A DNA stretch of 64,000 bases from positions 54,742-118,741 of the forward strand of contig NBMB01000004.1 of assembly GCA_002084765.1 (NCBI GenBank), given 5' to 3'. Positions 38,285 to 47,659 of the stretch are shown piece after piece (the stretch's first letter is position 1; each line of letters starts with the position of its first letter). The DNA is from Candidatus Cloacimonetes bacterium 4572_55. Its GTDB lineage: Bacteria > 4572-55. Below the pieces are notes generated by a model. That model searched no databases and had not been told where the DNA came from. It saw only the letters and a program-made list of their open reading frames with translations. A program made the translations under genes and the position numbers.

Positions 38285-38317
38285 AAAAAAAATGCCACCG
38301 ATCCGCGGATCGATGGC
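38285..38317 (-). terminator. terminator after pilQ
   Basis: Arms 38294-38304 and 38307-38317 pair as GCCA-CGATCC with GGATCG-TGGC (one mismatch). On the minus strand they are followed by eight T (38292-38285). It ends the pilMNOPQ transcript and isolates it from the broken oxidoreductase gene. Confidence 0.85.
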
Positions 38318-38343
38318 GCGCTATCTTATTATTCATTCATGGA

Positions 38344-40140
38344 TCAGTACAGACTTTCCGGCGGTGCTCCCAAAATTCTTGGGGTGATAAGTATCAAAAT
38401 TTCCCGACTTGTTTGCTGCCTCCTTTTGCTCGTGAACAGAAGTCTTCCGACCAACGGCAGCTTGGATAAAATCGGCAATCGAGACTCGCTGATCGACTCG
38501 TCGTTGGAGATCAACCCGCCGATAACAGCAGTCGCGCCGTTATCAACCATGATGCGAGTGTTGGCGTTTTTGGTGTTGATCGTGGAGACCGTATTGACGC
38601 CGCTTCCGGCTAACACGGCGGAACTCACCTCAGCGGTGACCTCCAGCGTGATACGGTTGTTCGGATTGACATGAGGCGTGACGCTCAGTTGCACGCCAGT
38701 ATCGATAAATTCGGTGAGCGCGTTCCCAGCGTCGTCCAATTTGATATAAGGAACTTGCGCGCCGCTGACAATACTCGCGCTCTGATGATTCAAAACAGAA
38801 ATATTCGGACGAGAGATGACATGGGCTTTGTTTGCCGATTCCAATGCGGTCAAAACCGCGTTCAGAGTGACCGTAGTCGTGGTTTTTCCGCCGCCGCTGA
38901 GCAGATCGGAAAGCTCATCAGTCAGTCTTTCGCTAAAGTCCAAAACCAATAGAGAGCCGCCTTCGTCATCCTCCTGGGTAGCCTCGGACGACCACTGCAT
39001 GCCCAATTCTCGGCTGACGTCCCTGCTGATCTCCACCACCTGAGCTTCAATGTTGACCTGCTGGGTTGGCGTGTCCAATTTGTCGATCATGATGCGGATT
39101 CGGTCGATATTCGTAGGCGTGTCAGTCACGATCAGTGAATTTGTGCGTTCATTCACCTGAATACCCGTACCAGCTCGTTCGTTTTGGGTGTTCTCAGGAA
39201 ATGAATTGATGATATCGCCAGCCGAAGCATATTCGATCTCAATCACCTCGGTCACAAGCGGAGCCAGCATCTCCATTTCTTTTGCCCTTGACTGCTCTTG
39301 CGCCATAGCCGCGTTAATTTCAGTAATAGAGGCTACCCGCCAAATATCCCCTGGCTCCTCGACCACGGCATAACCGTTGATTTTTAGAATAATGTCCAGC
39401 GCGGTTCGCACCGGCACATTCCGTAGACTGACCGACACTGTTCCGCTGACATTGGGGCTAATGACGATATTTTGTTTAGTCCAGTTGGCAAACTGCCGGA
39501 TGATTTTGACCAGATCGCCTTTCTCATATTCCACATTGATCAGGAAGTCGTCGCCCGCAGATTCTTCTTCCCTGGATTCAAACGTCACTGTGACCGACGC
39601 TTTATCGGAATAAGCCGGGACCGAAGTAGGTTTCTCATGACCTTTTGCCTGAAAAGTGAGATCTGTCTGCGGGGGTCGGCGATAGTCATAAAATTTACTT
39701 GCCTGCCATTGAGCAAACGGCTCTGATGTGACGGCGTCCAACGCGATTACCAGATTTTTACCTTCCTTAAATACGACGTAGGGCAGGCGCGTCTGGAGAT
39801 CGACAATGATCCGTACTTTTGGCGTGGGTTCCTCTGTATAGCTGGCTCGAATCGCGGTGATCCCGCCACGATCCAGCGAATAGGTTCGAGGACCCGGCAG
39901 GTTATGCTCAGAACCAATACAGTCGATGACGATTCGAGGCGGGTTGTCAAAGAGGAAGTCTTTGTAATTAAAAGGCCCGTTGCCGCCAATGATTATCTGT
40001 GAAGTTTGTCCCAACCGCTTAACGGTCACGTCATATACTTCATGCCCTGCGCTCCAGCTCCGAGGAACAAATATGCCGATCACCAGAGCCATGAGAGCAA
40101 TATAGCCGTAAATTCTGAATTTTTTCGCGGTTTTCATCAT
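38344..40140 (-). CDS. pilQ: type IV pilus secretin PilQ
   Basis: 598 residues with a signal peptide (about 30 residues, ending WSA), an AMIN domain (about 35-135) that binds peptidoglycan, a secretin N0/N1 segment (about 200-350), and the C-terminal secretin pore domain (LGMQWSSEATQED; VPYIKLDDAGNALTEF; GLISNDESISESRLPILSKLPLVGRLLF). It forms the outer-membrane gate of type IV pili. It overlaps the pilP stop by 4 bases. With only one AMIN domain it is shorter than the proteobacterial form. Confidence 0.93.
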   Translation of the reverse strand: MMKTAKKFRIYGYIALMALVIGIFVPRSWSAGHEVYDVTVKRLGQTSQIIIGGNGPFNYKDFLFDNPPRIVIDCIGSEHNLPGPRTYSLDRGGITAIRASYTEEPTPKVRIIVDLQTRLPYVVFKEGKNLVIALDAVTSEPFAQWQASKFYDYRRPPQTDLTFQAKGHEKPTSVPAYSDKASVTVTFESREEESAGDDFLINVEYEKGDLVKIIRQFANWTKQNIVISPNVSGTVSVSLRNVPVRTALDIILKINGYAVVEEPGDIWRVASITEINAAMAQEQSRAKEMEMLAPLVTEVIEIEYASAGDIINSFPENTQNERAGTGIQVNERTNSLIVTDTPTNIDRIRIMIDKLDTPTQQVNIEAQVVEISRDVSRELGMQWSSEATQEDDEGGSLLVLDFSERLTDELSDLLSGGGKTTTTVTLNAVLTALESANKAHVISRPNISVLNHQSASIVSGAQVPYIKLDDAGNALTEFIDTGVQLSVTPHVNPNNRITLEVTAEVSSAVLAGSGVNTVSTINTKNANTRIMVDNGATAVIGGLISNDESISESRLPILSKLPLVGRLLFTSKRRQQTSREILILITPRILGAPPESLY

Positions 40141-41006
40141 TTTTTATCCTTTTTCAATTTCAGTTCGGCTCGTTGCACCTGTGAACCAATTCCACGTTGC
40201 ACAAAAATAATACGATCCGGTTGAATATCCTCGACAGTCACGCCCTTTACCTTGTCGCCAATAGTGATAAAATAGCCTTTTCCGTCTTCGCCGGTTATCA
40301 AGGCTTGACGGCGATTGCTTGCCGCGCTCCACATAATGCCGTCCAATGAAACGCCTTCCAATTTGATAGGCGGTAGTGGAGGCACGTCCGGAGGCGGAGG
40401 CGGAGGCGGTTCAATAATATTATTCGGATCGAAATCAAATGGATTCCGAAGACGTTTCTTGTTATAATTGATTCGTGTTTTATGAGAATCGACCCGATCT
40501 ATCGATTCGACTATATCCTCATTCCTTTCTTCTTCCTCATCTGAATCTGAAGAGATCGGATCCTCGGATGGCTCCTCTCCAGGTTCCCGTTCGACTGCGC
40601 CCGCCCTCAACTCCTCATCCAAGCTGTCTTTTATCGGATCATCCAAGATTGGAGTCGAAGATGAGCCCACCCGCGCTTCTGTCGGAATCGAATCGGCGGG
40701 GGACGACGGTTTCGTAGATGTCAGACTTTCATCCTCCTCTGCCGACGGCGTTGGGGTCTCCTCATCCAAAATTCCATCAGACGCGAGCGAGCTATCCGAT
40801 TCGATTGTCTGGACAGAATCCGGAAGATCTCCTTGTACAACCGACGAATCCGCTTCCAGAATCAACTCTTCCTCTGGCGGATCGCCCATCCACATCTCCA
40901 CCATCTTATCCGTCAAATCGTCTAAAAGCTCCCCGGAGCATCCAGTAAAGAAAAAGAGCGTAACTAAGGCAAAAATAAGCTGGTTCAAAACCCGATGTCG
41001 GTTCAT
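40137..41006 (-). CDS. pilP: PilP-like pilus lipoprotein
   Basis: 289 residues. A lipoprotein signal ends FFFTGC (Cys23). The middle (about 30-175) is a strongly acidic, Ser/Glu/Asp-rich spacer, followed by a proline run (about 200-210). The final 80 residues match the PilP fold (LEGVSLDGIMWSAASNRRQALI ... VQRG), which links PilO/PilN to PilQ. The acidic spacer is much longer than in Pseudomonas PilP. It overlaps pilO and pilQ by 4 bases each. Confidence 0.8.
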   Translation of the reverse strand: MNRHRVLNQLIFALVTLFFFTGCSGELLDDLTDKMVEMWMGDPPEEELILEADSSVVQGDLPDSVQTIESDSSLASDGILDEETPTPSAEEDESLTSTKPSSPADSIPTEARVGSSSTPILDDPIKDSLDEELRAGAVEREPGEEPSEDPISSDSDEEEERNEDIVESIDRVDSHKTRINYNKKRLRNPFDFDPNNIIEPPPPPPPDVPPLPPIKLEGVSLDGIMWSAASNRRQALITGEDGKGYFITIGDKVKGVTVEDIQPDRIIFVQRGIGSQVQRAELKLKKDKK

Positions 41007-41569
41007 TTGGGTTTCCCCTCCTCTTCCTGAATATAAGCAAGAATTTTCATGCTGATATTCAAGTGAAATTCATTTTTTCCCGAACCGTCTTTATTTTGTA
41101 TTAATTTCAGACTGATTCCAGTGGGGTGAAGAATTCGATCAAATTTCTCCAGTCGATTCAAGAAATTCAAAAAATCGGGGAACGCGCCTTTAAAGCTCAA
41201 ACCGATGGTTTGCACATAATAGAACTCCTCCTTTTGCGGCGATCCGGGGGAAAAGCTGTTGCTCTTCAGATTAAAAGAACTCACAGCGTTGTCGATTTTC
41301 TTCAGAACAACCTCAATTTCGTCATGCGTCGGGAGAAACTTCAACGCGGCTTCCCATTGCTTTTCCAACTCCTTCATCTCTTGTTTAAGATCGTCAAGGA
41401 TCGCTACAATCCCCTTTGCAGTCGCAATTTGATCTCTCAACGCCTCGTTCTCTTTTTCGAGTTTTTCGATGTCCACTAATTTGTGTTGATAGATAAACCA
41501 ATAATACGCGCCTGCGATCATAAGGCAGGCTACGCCCACCATGATCCATTTTTTTTGTGCCTCACCCAT
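41003..41569 (-). CDS. pilO: PilO-like inner-membrane pilus protein
   Basis: 188 residues with a short cytoplasmic start, one membrane helix (about 10-28), a coiled coil (about 30-75) and a C-terminal ferredoxin-like domain (VVLKKIDNAVSSF ... ISMKILAY). PilO pairs with PilN in the inner-membrane alignment complex. It overlaps pilP by 4 bases and follows pilN after a 115-base gap in which I see no gene. Confidence 0.82.
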   Translation of the reverse strand: MGEAQKKWIMVGVACLMIAGAYYWFIYQHKLVDIEKLEKENEALRDQIATAKGIVAILDDLKQEMKELEKQWEAALKFLPTHDEIEVVLKKIDNAVSSFNLKSNSFSPGSPQKEEFYYVQTIGLSFKGAFPDFLNFLNRLEKFDRILHPTGISLKLIQNKDGSGKNEFHLNISMKILAYIQEEEGKPK

Positions 41570-41684
41570 CTATTCGATACTCCACTCTTTCATCGACTTG
41601 GTAGAAATTTTTGTCGAATTTTATTATATCGACGATTATGATTTCATAAAAAAATATTTCTCAACAACAACTTATAAAACGGTC

Positions 41685-42296
41685 TCATTTGGGATCATTC
41701 GTCTTCGTCGTCGGGTCTTCAGGAATTTTCAGGTCGACCGTTAGGTTAAACGTGCGCGCGTCTCGACCCATATATTGGGTCGCTTTTGTTCCGCCTAAGG
41801 TGACGTCCACCACGTAAGGGCTTTCGCGCAGTTTGGAGATATATTTGGAGATATACTGATCTGTTAATGCGGATCCGCCCAGTCGAATTCGCTTGGCCTC
41901 CGGAGTGGAAGCGTCGGAAAAAGAGCGGATCGAGATAAATTCTTCCGGCAGATGTTCTGAAACTTCGACCAGAACTTTTTCCCAAAAATCTCGATTTGTG
42001 TTCAATTTCGTGATCATCTCTAAACGAGTTTTTAACTGATCCTGCTTGGATTTCAGTTCTTCCACAACTTCGATCTGCTTTTGCAGCTCTTTGTTCTCTT
42101 TGTCCAACCGATGTTGAGTCTCAGTCAAGTTCTCGATTTTATTGATCGCTTCCGTATGTAAAAACCCCACCAAAGCCAACGTGACGACAATCGGTATGGC
42201 TAACAGAACGTTGGTAAAATTCTTCGGAAGTTGGATAGCTACTTTGCTGCCGGATTCTTTTTTTTCCTCCGGCGGCATTAAATTTATCTTTATCAT
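41685..42296 (-). CDS. pilN: PilN-like inner-membrane pilus protein
   Basis: 203 residues. It starts with the conserved cytoplasmic INLMPPEE that docks into PilM, then a membrane helix (about 32-50), a coiled coil (about 52-95) and a C-terminal fimbrial-assembly domain. Its start is 5 bases after the pilM stop, so translation is coupled. Confidence 0.88.
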   Translation of the reverse strand: MIKINLMPPEEKKESGSKVAIQLPKNFTNVLLAIPIVVTLALVGFLHTEAINKIENLTETQHRLDKENKELQKQIEVVEELKSKQDQLKTRLEMITKLNTNRDFWEKVLVEVSEHLPEEFISIRSFSDASTPEAKRIRLGGSALTDQYISKYISKLRESPYVVDVTLGGTKATQYMGRDARTFNLTVDLKIPEDPTTKTNDPK

Positions 42297-42301
42297 CCGC
42301 G

Positions 42302-43351
42302 TTACTCCGGCCTTCTTAGCGACAACCCAGTGGCAACCATCAAAATTGGGGAGACTACATTCGGATCTTGACTTCCGAAAATAGAAGGGTCATAACTCAC
42401 ATTCTTCAAAGTATTTACAATCTCGACCTGAATTCCGTGGCGTTGGTTCAGAAATGTGGTCAGGTTGGGAATCGTTGCGCTTCCGCCGCTGATCACCATC
42501 CGATTAATCCCACTGCTCTCTCCCAACGCTGAGATATAGGAAATTGAGCGGTCGATTTGAACGGAGAGTTCGTCGGTCACAGACTCAATAACCGACATAA
42601 ATTCGCCTGGATCCACACTGTCTTGATTTGTGCCTTTGAGCAAGTCGACGGCTTCAGTATCCGAGATGTTGAGATTCCGTTGAAGCTCCTCGATATACTT
42701 ATTCCCGGCAATCGGCAGGTCTCGGTTAAAATGCGGTATACCATCTTTGATGATACTGACGTCGGCTTTATCCGCGCCGATGTTCACCAAAGCGATTAGC
42801 TCATCCGGAGAGACTTGATAATTGATCTCAAAAGCGTTCATAATCGCCAAATAATCTACATCAATGATCTCCGGATTCAGATCGGCGTCTCGAATAATGT
42901 CTATCAGGTTCAAAACATTGTTCTTCTTTGCCGCAACCAACAAGACGTCCATCTGTCCGTCCCCGATGTCATCATTCAGAATCTGAAGATCGAGAAAAAC
43001 ATCGTCAATATCAAAATGGACATGCTGCTCAGCTTCCCATTTCAACGACTCTCTTGCTTCTTCTTCTTTTTGCTTCTCCATCGAGATACGCTTCACAATC
43101 ACATAGCGACCCGATATCGAGGCATTGACATTTTTTCCCTTTACATCAAGCTCGTCAAACAGTTCACGAATGGTGTCAATCACCAGGTCGCGATCCATTA
43201 TCTCACCATCGACAATCGCTTCCGGCAATAATGATTTGATTCCTTGCTTGATCATTTCATAGCCCTTGGAAGTCCGTTTCATCATCACCATTTTGATCAA
43301 ACTGCTGCCAATATCGAGCCCGATCGATGTCTTTTGTTTCTTGAAAAACAT
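42302..43351 (-). CDS. pilM: PilM, actin-like pilus assembly ATPase
   Basis: 349 residues of the FtsA/MreB fold. The phosphate-1 motif is IGLDIGSSLIKMV, phosphate-2 is LVNIGADKADVSII and the adenosine motif is MVISGGSATIPNL. PilM sits on the cytoplasmic face and binds the PilN N-terminus. ATG at 43351 gives the family start FFKKQKTSIG; a TTG at 43360 is also in frame, and AAGAGG lies upstream. A strong promoter is at 43402-43430, so pilM leads the pilMNOPQ operon. Confidence 0.93.
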   Translation of the reverse strand: MFFKKQKTSIGLDIGSSLIKMVMMKRTSKGYEMIKQGIKSLLPEAIVDGEIMDRDLVIDTIRELFDELDVKGKNVNASISGRYVIVKRISMEKQKEEEARESLKWEAEQHVHFDIDDVFLDLQILNDDIGDGQMDVLLVAAKKNNVLNLIDIIRDADLNPEIIDVDYLAIMNAFEINYQVSPDELIALVNIGADKADVSIIKDGIPHFNRDLPIAGNKYIEELQRNLNISDTEAVDLLKGTNQDSVDPGEFMSVIESVTDELSVQIDRSISYISALGESSGINRMVISGGSATIPNLTTFLNQRHGIQVEIVNTLKNVSYDPSIFGSQDPNVVSPILMVATGLSLRRPE

Positions 43352-43401
43352 AATAAACAAAACCTCTTATGAAGATCATATAAGAAATTACTTTAAGCAA
43401 T

Positions 43402-43430
43402 ACTTTAGCACAAAAAAAATTTTTTGTCAA
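43402..43430 (-). promoter_or_regulatory. sigma70-type promoter of pilMNOPQ
   Basis: On the minus strand, -35 TTGACA (43430-43425), a 17-base A/T-rich spacer and -10 TAAAGT (43407-43402, four of six). The start would be about 45 bases before pilM. Confidence 0.65.
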
Positions 43431-43710
43431 GAAATTTTTTCCCTGATTGAAGGGGAATTAGAAAAAATAACTCTGGTGCGAATATATGCGAGTATATACG
43501 AATTATATACGATAGAGAGGAAAACAACAACAGCTTTCATAAAACAATCCAAGCTCTATGAGCGGATTAATGGGATATTTCATTGAAACATAAATAGTTA
43601 TGGTCTATAAAAAAAATTCAAGGACAAAGCCGATATGCGGGATTATAAGCGTTTCTATTTCCGCAGTGGATAAATTTTGTCTCAAGCCGATCAATCGTCA
43701 GATAAAGTCG
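43431..43710. other. intergenic region, no gene seen
   Basis: The 280 bases between the two divergent promoters are A/T-rich, with a few short alternating TA words (about 43485-43511). No frame with a start site and no clear RNA structure was recognised. Confidence 0.5.
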
Positions 43711-43739
43711 TTGACAGTTTTCTCTGACCCGGTTATAAT
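43711..43739 (+). promoter_or_regulatory. consensus sigma70 promoter of the methyltransferase gene
   Basis: TTGACA (43711-43716), exactly 17 bases, TATAAT (43734-43739): a perfect match to the housekeeping consensus. The transcript would have a leader of about 115 bases. Confidence 0.85.
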
Positions 43740-43767
43740 ATCAAGAAAGTGAGTTTCTATAGTAAGA

Positions 43768-43792
43768 AGATGAGATCGTCATCTCCTTTTTT
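43768..43792 (+). terminator. small hairpin with T-run in the methyltransferase leader
   Basis: AGATGA (43768-43773) and TCATCT (43779-43784) pair around a 5-base loop, followed by CC and six T. It lies between the consensus promoter and the gene, about 20 bases after the expected start, so it could act as an attenuator. The stem is short and weak. Confidence 0.35.
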
Positions 43793-43861
43793 ATTCAAAC
43801 CCGACCTGGTTTTTATGGATGTGAACCTGGGATCCGTTTTTTTTATGGAGTATGATCAAAA

Positions 43862-44590
43862 ATGAATGAATCCGTTTTATTCGTCTGGCTGAAGCGGATG
43901 AAGCGTTTTTTATACGCCTTACCTTACTATGGAACGGGAAAATGGTGTCCGGTATGTGAAACGGAGTCTCGTCGATTTCGCTCTTTTGGGTCTCCGTCCC
44001 GAACGGAAGCTCAGTGCGCGCATTGCGACGCTTTGGAACGTCACCGCTTCTTATGGCTTTATTTTTTCGAGAAGACCGATCTTTTTGACGGGAATAAAAA
44101 GAAGACGCTGCATCTGGCGCCGGAGCTATGCTTTGAGGATCGGCTTAGGGAGCGTCTCGGCTCGTGTTATCTGACAGCGGACTTGGAAAATCCGAGGGCA
44201 ATGGTGAAGGTTGACGTCACGGATATCCAATATCCAGATCAATCGTTTGATGTCATCTACTGCGGTCATGTGCTGGAGCATGTCCCAGACGACAGAAGGG
44301 CTATACGAGAATTTTACAGGATTCTCAAAAAGGACGGGTGGGCTATATTGACGGTTCCTATCACTGCGAAAGTCACTTTTGAAGACCTTTCGATCATTGA
44401 TCCGCATGAACGACTGAAGGTGTTCGGACATGAAGGTCATGTTCGTCGGTATGGGATCGATTATGTAGATCGGCTTAGCGAGGCTGGGTTTAAGACCCTA
44501 ACGGTTAAAGCCTCCGACTTGTATGAAGCGGAAGACGTCGTTCGCATGGGACTCTCCGCAGCCGGCGAAATTTTTTACTGCACAAAATAG
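43862..44590 (+). CDS. class I SAM-dependent methyltransferase with zinc-ribbon start
   Basis: 242 residues. A four-cysteine ribbon (CPVC ... CAHC) is near residues 30-60. A type-11 methyltransferase core follows, with TLHLAPE in place of the usual glycine-rich SAM loop, then DVTDIQYPDQSFDVIYCGHVLEHV and ILTVPI. This kind is often found in sugar and polysaccharide loci, where the methylated target is a small molecule or glycan. No glycan genes adjoin it, so the substrate is open. It is driven by a perfect promoter, which suggests strong expression. Confidence 0.8.
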   Translation: MNESVLFVWLKRMKRFLYALPYYGTGKWCPVCETESRRFRSFGSPSRTEAQCAHCDALERHRFLWLYFFEKTDLFDGNKKKTLHLAPELCFEDRLRERLGSCYLTADLENPRAMVKVDVTDIQYPDQSFDVIYCGHVLEHVPDDRRAIREFYRILKKDGWAILTVPITAKVTFEDLSIIDPHERLKVFGHEGHVRRYGIDYVDRLSEAGFKTLTVKASDLYEAEDVVRMGLSAAGEIFYCTK

Positions 44591-44663
44591 ACAAATTTTC
44601 GAGCGATTCGTCGCTATATTAGGTGCTAATTTTTAATTTTCTACTCACTACGGAGGTCTTGTT

Positions 44664-46094
44664 ATGGAAAAGTATCTGATGATCCTGACAATTTTTGCAC
44701 TCTTTTTGCCCGCGATTGCATTCGGGCAGATCCAAGTCACAGTGGCGACCGACCAGGACAGCTACCTGCCTGGCGATCCGGTAACAATTTATATCACCGC
44801 GCATAATCCAACCGATCAAATGATTGATTTATGGTGGCCCTCCTCTTGCCAAGCCGCCTATTTTATCGATTCTTACGACGTCATGCTCGATGTTACTTGT
44901 TTCATGACCATAACTGAGATGCATCTCCTTCCGGGCGCGTCGCATACGTGGGAATTGACGCATCATCCCTACCAATATGTACTGACTCCGGGCGTGCATT
45001 CTGTTGTGGGTCGGGTACTTGATTACGAGATATCCGCTCCGCTCCACATTGTCGTGGAGACCGGAAATTTGGTTCAGGTTCCTGGAGATTATCCCACCAT
45101 CCAAGAAGCACTCGACGGTGCCGATTTTGGCGATACGGTTTTGGTCGCTCCGGGTATTTACTCCGAATCTGTGACATTTCCCTCTCGTGACGTTGTGCTT
45201 GGCTCTCATTTTCTGACAACCGGAGATGCGTGGTACATAGACCAAACCGTGATTCAGGGAATGGGCGGCAGCGTCGTGAGTTTCAACGATTTTTATTCCC
45301 GGGCAGGCGAGCTGGTCGGATTCACCATCACCGGCGGAATCGGCTCTGTATTGAATTTTCAGGGTGAAATCGGCGCATTCGGCGGGGGGATATGTATCCG
45401 AGACGCTTCGCCGACTATCCGCCATAACAAGATCGTCGAGAATCACACGCCCACAGATTGTTCCGGCAGAGGGGGAGGGATCGCTATATTGGGGTTGTCC
45501 GAACCGTTGATTATCAATAACGAGATCACAAACAACAGTACCATCGGCGATTGCGATTGGATCAACTATTTTGGCGGCGGAATCTGGGTAGATCAGTATT
45601 CCTTCCCCGTGATTGGCGGCAGTCTGGATCACGCGAATATCATCATGGACAACGAAGCGGATTCTGGCTGGCAACTTTATCGCTTTGGAGAAGGTATAGA
45701 GATCAACGCTCAATACAACTACTTTGGCAACTGCCCTCCTGCAGAATTGGAGATCTTTCCCATCAATCAATTCGACGTCTCCAACTGCCTGGACCAATCG
45801 CTGTCAATTGAGCCGGAAATTGTTGAGCAAGAAGATGCGATGCTCTTTCAGAACCATCCAAATCCTTTCAATCCGAACACGACCATTTCATTCCAACTGG
45901 AGCATCCCAGCAATGTGAACCTCAGCGTGTACAATCAAGCTGGACAGTTGGTGGAAACGCTTTTTTCCGGCCATTTGAGTCCGGGACCGCGCCACACCGT
46001 CTGGCAAGCGGATCAAGTCGGGAGCGGCGTCTATTTCTATCGTCTGACAACCGACCGCGGTGTTTTGACCAGGCGGGCAATATTAATCAAGTGA
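44664..46094 (+). CDS. secreted parallel beta-helix protein with type IX C-terminal signal
   Basis: 476 residues with a signal peptide ending AFG, an Ig-like BsuPI-type domain (about 20-130), then a right-handed beta-helix (about 140-370; DYPTIQEALDGADFGDTVLVAPG is the usual opening). It ends with the FlgD-like sorting domain (HPNPFNPNTTISF ... GSGVYFYRLTTD ... RRAILIK). Such a tail directs passage through the type IX secretion system. Beta-helix proteins often bind or cleave polysaccharide, but I see no catalytic site. GGAGG precedes the ATG. First of three secreted-protein genes in a row. Confidence 0.85.
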   Translation: MEKYLMILTIFALFLPAIAFGQIQVTVATDQDSYLPGDPVTIYITAHNPTDQMIDLWWPSSCQAAYFIDSYDVMLDVTCFMTITEMHLLPGASHTWELTHHPYQYVLTPGVHSVVGRVLDYEISAPLHIVVETGNLVQVPGDYPTIQEALDGADFGDTVLVAPGIYSESVTFPSRDVVLGSHFLTTGDAWYIDQTVIQGMGGSVVSFNDFYSRAGELVGFTITGGIGSVLNFQGEIGAFGGGICIRDASPTIRHNKIVENHTPTDCSGRGGGIAILGLSEPLIINNEITNNSTIGDCDWINYFGGGIWVDQYSFPVIGGSLDHANIIMDNEADSGWQLYRFGEGIEINAQYNYFGNCPPAELEIFPINQFDVSNCLDQSLSIEPEIVEQEDAMLFQNHPNPFNPNTTISFQLEHPSNVNLSVYNQAGQLVETLFSGHLSPGPRHTVWQADQVGSGVYFYRLTTDRGVLTRRAILIK

Positions 46095-46335
46095 TCTGAA
46101 GAGTCCGCAGATTACACGGATTTAAGCTGATTTTGAAGAAAGAATCTACCCGTCGCCACAAGTAATTCGTCAATTGACCAGATGATCTGAAGAGTCCGCA
46201 GATTACGCGGATTTTGAAGAAAGGATTTACCTGTCGCCACAAGTAATTCGTCAATTGACCAGATGATCTGAAGAGTCCGCAGATTACGCGGATTTTGAAG
46301 AAAGAATTTACCTGTCGCCACAAATAATTCGTAAT
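46093..46335 (+). repeat. three tandem copies of an 81-bp repeat
   Basis: The unit begins TGATCTGAAGAGTCCGCAGA and ends in AATTCGTCAATTGACCAGA. Copies start at 46093, 46184 and 46265; the first is 10 bases longer because of an insertion, and the third is degenerate at its end. The first copy begins at the stop codon of the upstream gene. The core TCCGCAGATTACGC matches the dispersed repeats at 19.9 and 49.4 kb. Open frames crossing it exist only because 81 is a multiple of three. Confidence 0.9.
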
Positions 46336-46353
46336 TAAGCAAGGAGGTTTATT

Positions 46354-47604
46354 TTGAGGAAGTTATTGTTATTTATGATGTTGTTGATCGTATGGTTGAC
46401 TGTTTCTATTTTGCCGGCTCAGGAATATGAATACCTTGGGTTACAGAATCGGCAGATCACATCTCTTGGAATTTATGACGGAATTCTTGCCGTTGGGACT
46501 CAAGAGGACGGTGTTTTCTGGCATACATTAGATTTCTCCGACGGTTCAGAATGGAATCTTATCGGCTTGCAGGGACAAAATGTGCTGACGGTCTATCCGC
46601 ATAAAAGCGGTCCCATCGGTTGGGGGATTGGCGCGGGCATGCACCCTAATGAGAGTGGTGATTCGCTTGTTTATTGCAGCTATATGGGGGAGCCTTTTGA
46701 GCCGAACAATCAGGGATTCGAGGAAACAGCCCCGGCTATTTACGATCTGGACGGATTTCCCGATCCTTCTATCTGCGGCGAAACATACGCGGCCGCGGGT
46801 CATGCGCTTTATATCCGAGAATGGGGCGAAGATACCTGGACGCCGATCTATACCGTGTATGAAGGGTCTCTGATCACAGTCAGCGCGCGAGTGGATTTTC
46901 CGGGCGTGGTATTGGCTGGAGGCTCTGAGGGATTCGCGGGACATCTGCTGATCAAATCGACGGACTATGGCGAAACATGGGAAAATATCTCGCCCATGAG
47001 TTTTATCGTAGACGTCGATTTTGTCGGCGCGCGTGCCGACACCATTTTCGCGGTCGCTGGTCAATATGTTTATAGATCGTTTGACGGCGGCAGTGAGTGG
47101 GAGATCGTCTTTGCTGTAGATATTCCGGAATATCCATCTTTCAGCGAAGTCCTGGTCGACCTTTCTAACAACAGGGTATACATAGCAGGTTATAATATAT
47201 GGGGCGGACAAACCTCGCCCCTTTATAGCGACGATTGGGGGGAGAGTTGGACGCCCATTTTGTCGGGCAGATATGATCCGATTGTGGGCATAGCGGCCAG
47301 TGCAGACGGAGATATGTACGTGGCTTATGAGTCGAGCGGCATATTCCGCATCGACCCGGAATTCAATTTCTCCACAGAGATTCGATTCCGACTGGACCAA
47401 CCGGCTCATACGCGACTGCAGATATTTAACGCAATCGGACAACCTGTCAAAACCCTGCTGAATGGCGCAATGCAGGCAGGGAAAAATTCTGTGATATGGG
47501 ACGGCTCCAATGAAGCGAATGAACTCACGGTGCCCGGCGTCTACTATTATCGGTTACAAACCGAAAATTTCCAACGAATTGAGAGAATGGTTCTCGCAAG
47601 GTAA
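46354..47604 (+). CDS. secreted BNR/Asp-box beta-propeller protein, type IX signal
   Basis: 416 residues. The signal peptide ends LPAQ. The body has repeated Asp-box motifs, S-x-D-x-G-x-x-W (STDYGETW, SFDGGSEW, YSDDWGESW), at about 50-60 residue spacing, the mark of a sialidase/BNR or Vps10-like beta-propeller. The C-terminus is the type IX tail, though shortened at its start (FRLDQPAHTRLQIF ... GVYYYRLQTENFQ). Start TTG at 46354 with AAGGAGG 8 bases before it. No sialidase arginine triad could be assigned, so the role is unknown, perhaps adhesion. Confidence 0.8.
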   Translation: MRKLLLFMMLLIVWLTVSILPAQEYEYLGLQNRQITSLGIYDGILAVGTQEDGVFWHTLDFSDGSEWNLIGLQGQNVLTVYPHKSGPIGWGIGAGMHPNESGDSLVYCSYMGEPFEPNNQGFEETAPAIYDLDGFPDPSICGETYAAAGHALYIREWGEDTWTPIYTVYEGSLITVSARVDFPGVVLAGGSEGFAGHLLIKSTDYGETWENISPMSFIVDVDFVGARADTIFAVAGQYVYRSFDGGSEWEIVFAVDIPEYPSFSEVLVDLSNNRVYIAGYNIWGGQTSPLYSDDWGESWTPILSGRYDPIVGIAASADGDMYVAYESSGIFRIDPEFNFSTEIRFRLDQPAHTRLQIFNAIGQPVKTLLNGAMQAGKNSVIWDGSNEANELTVPGVYYYRLQTENFQRIERMVLAR

Positions 47605-47659
47605 TTTGATCTTTAGGAATATATTTTTTAATTTATGATAATTAACGAAGGAGAAAATA

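Noticed and set aside
44829..45797. 322-codon minus-strand open frame
   Set aside because: It is opposite the beta-helix gene, which has a signal peptide, ribosome site and type IX tail; the antisense frame has none and its composition is not protein-like.
46093..46335. Possible CRISPR array
   Set aside because: Only three directly abutting 81-bp units without unique spacers and no cas genes.
46087..46342. Minus-strand frames encoding repeated 27-residue units
   Set aside because: They cross the 81-bp repeats; the frame stays open only because the period divides by three.
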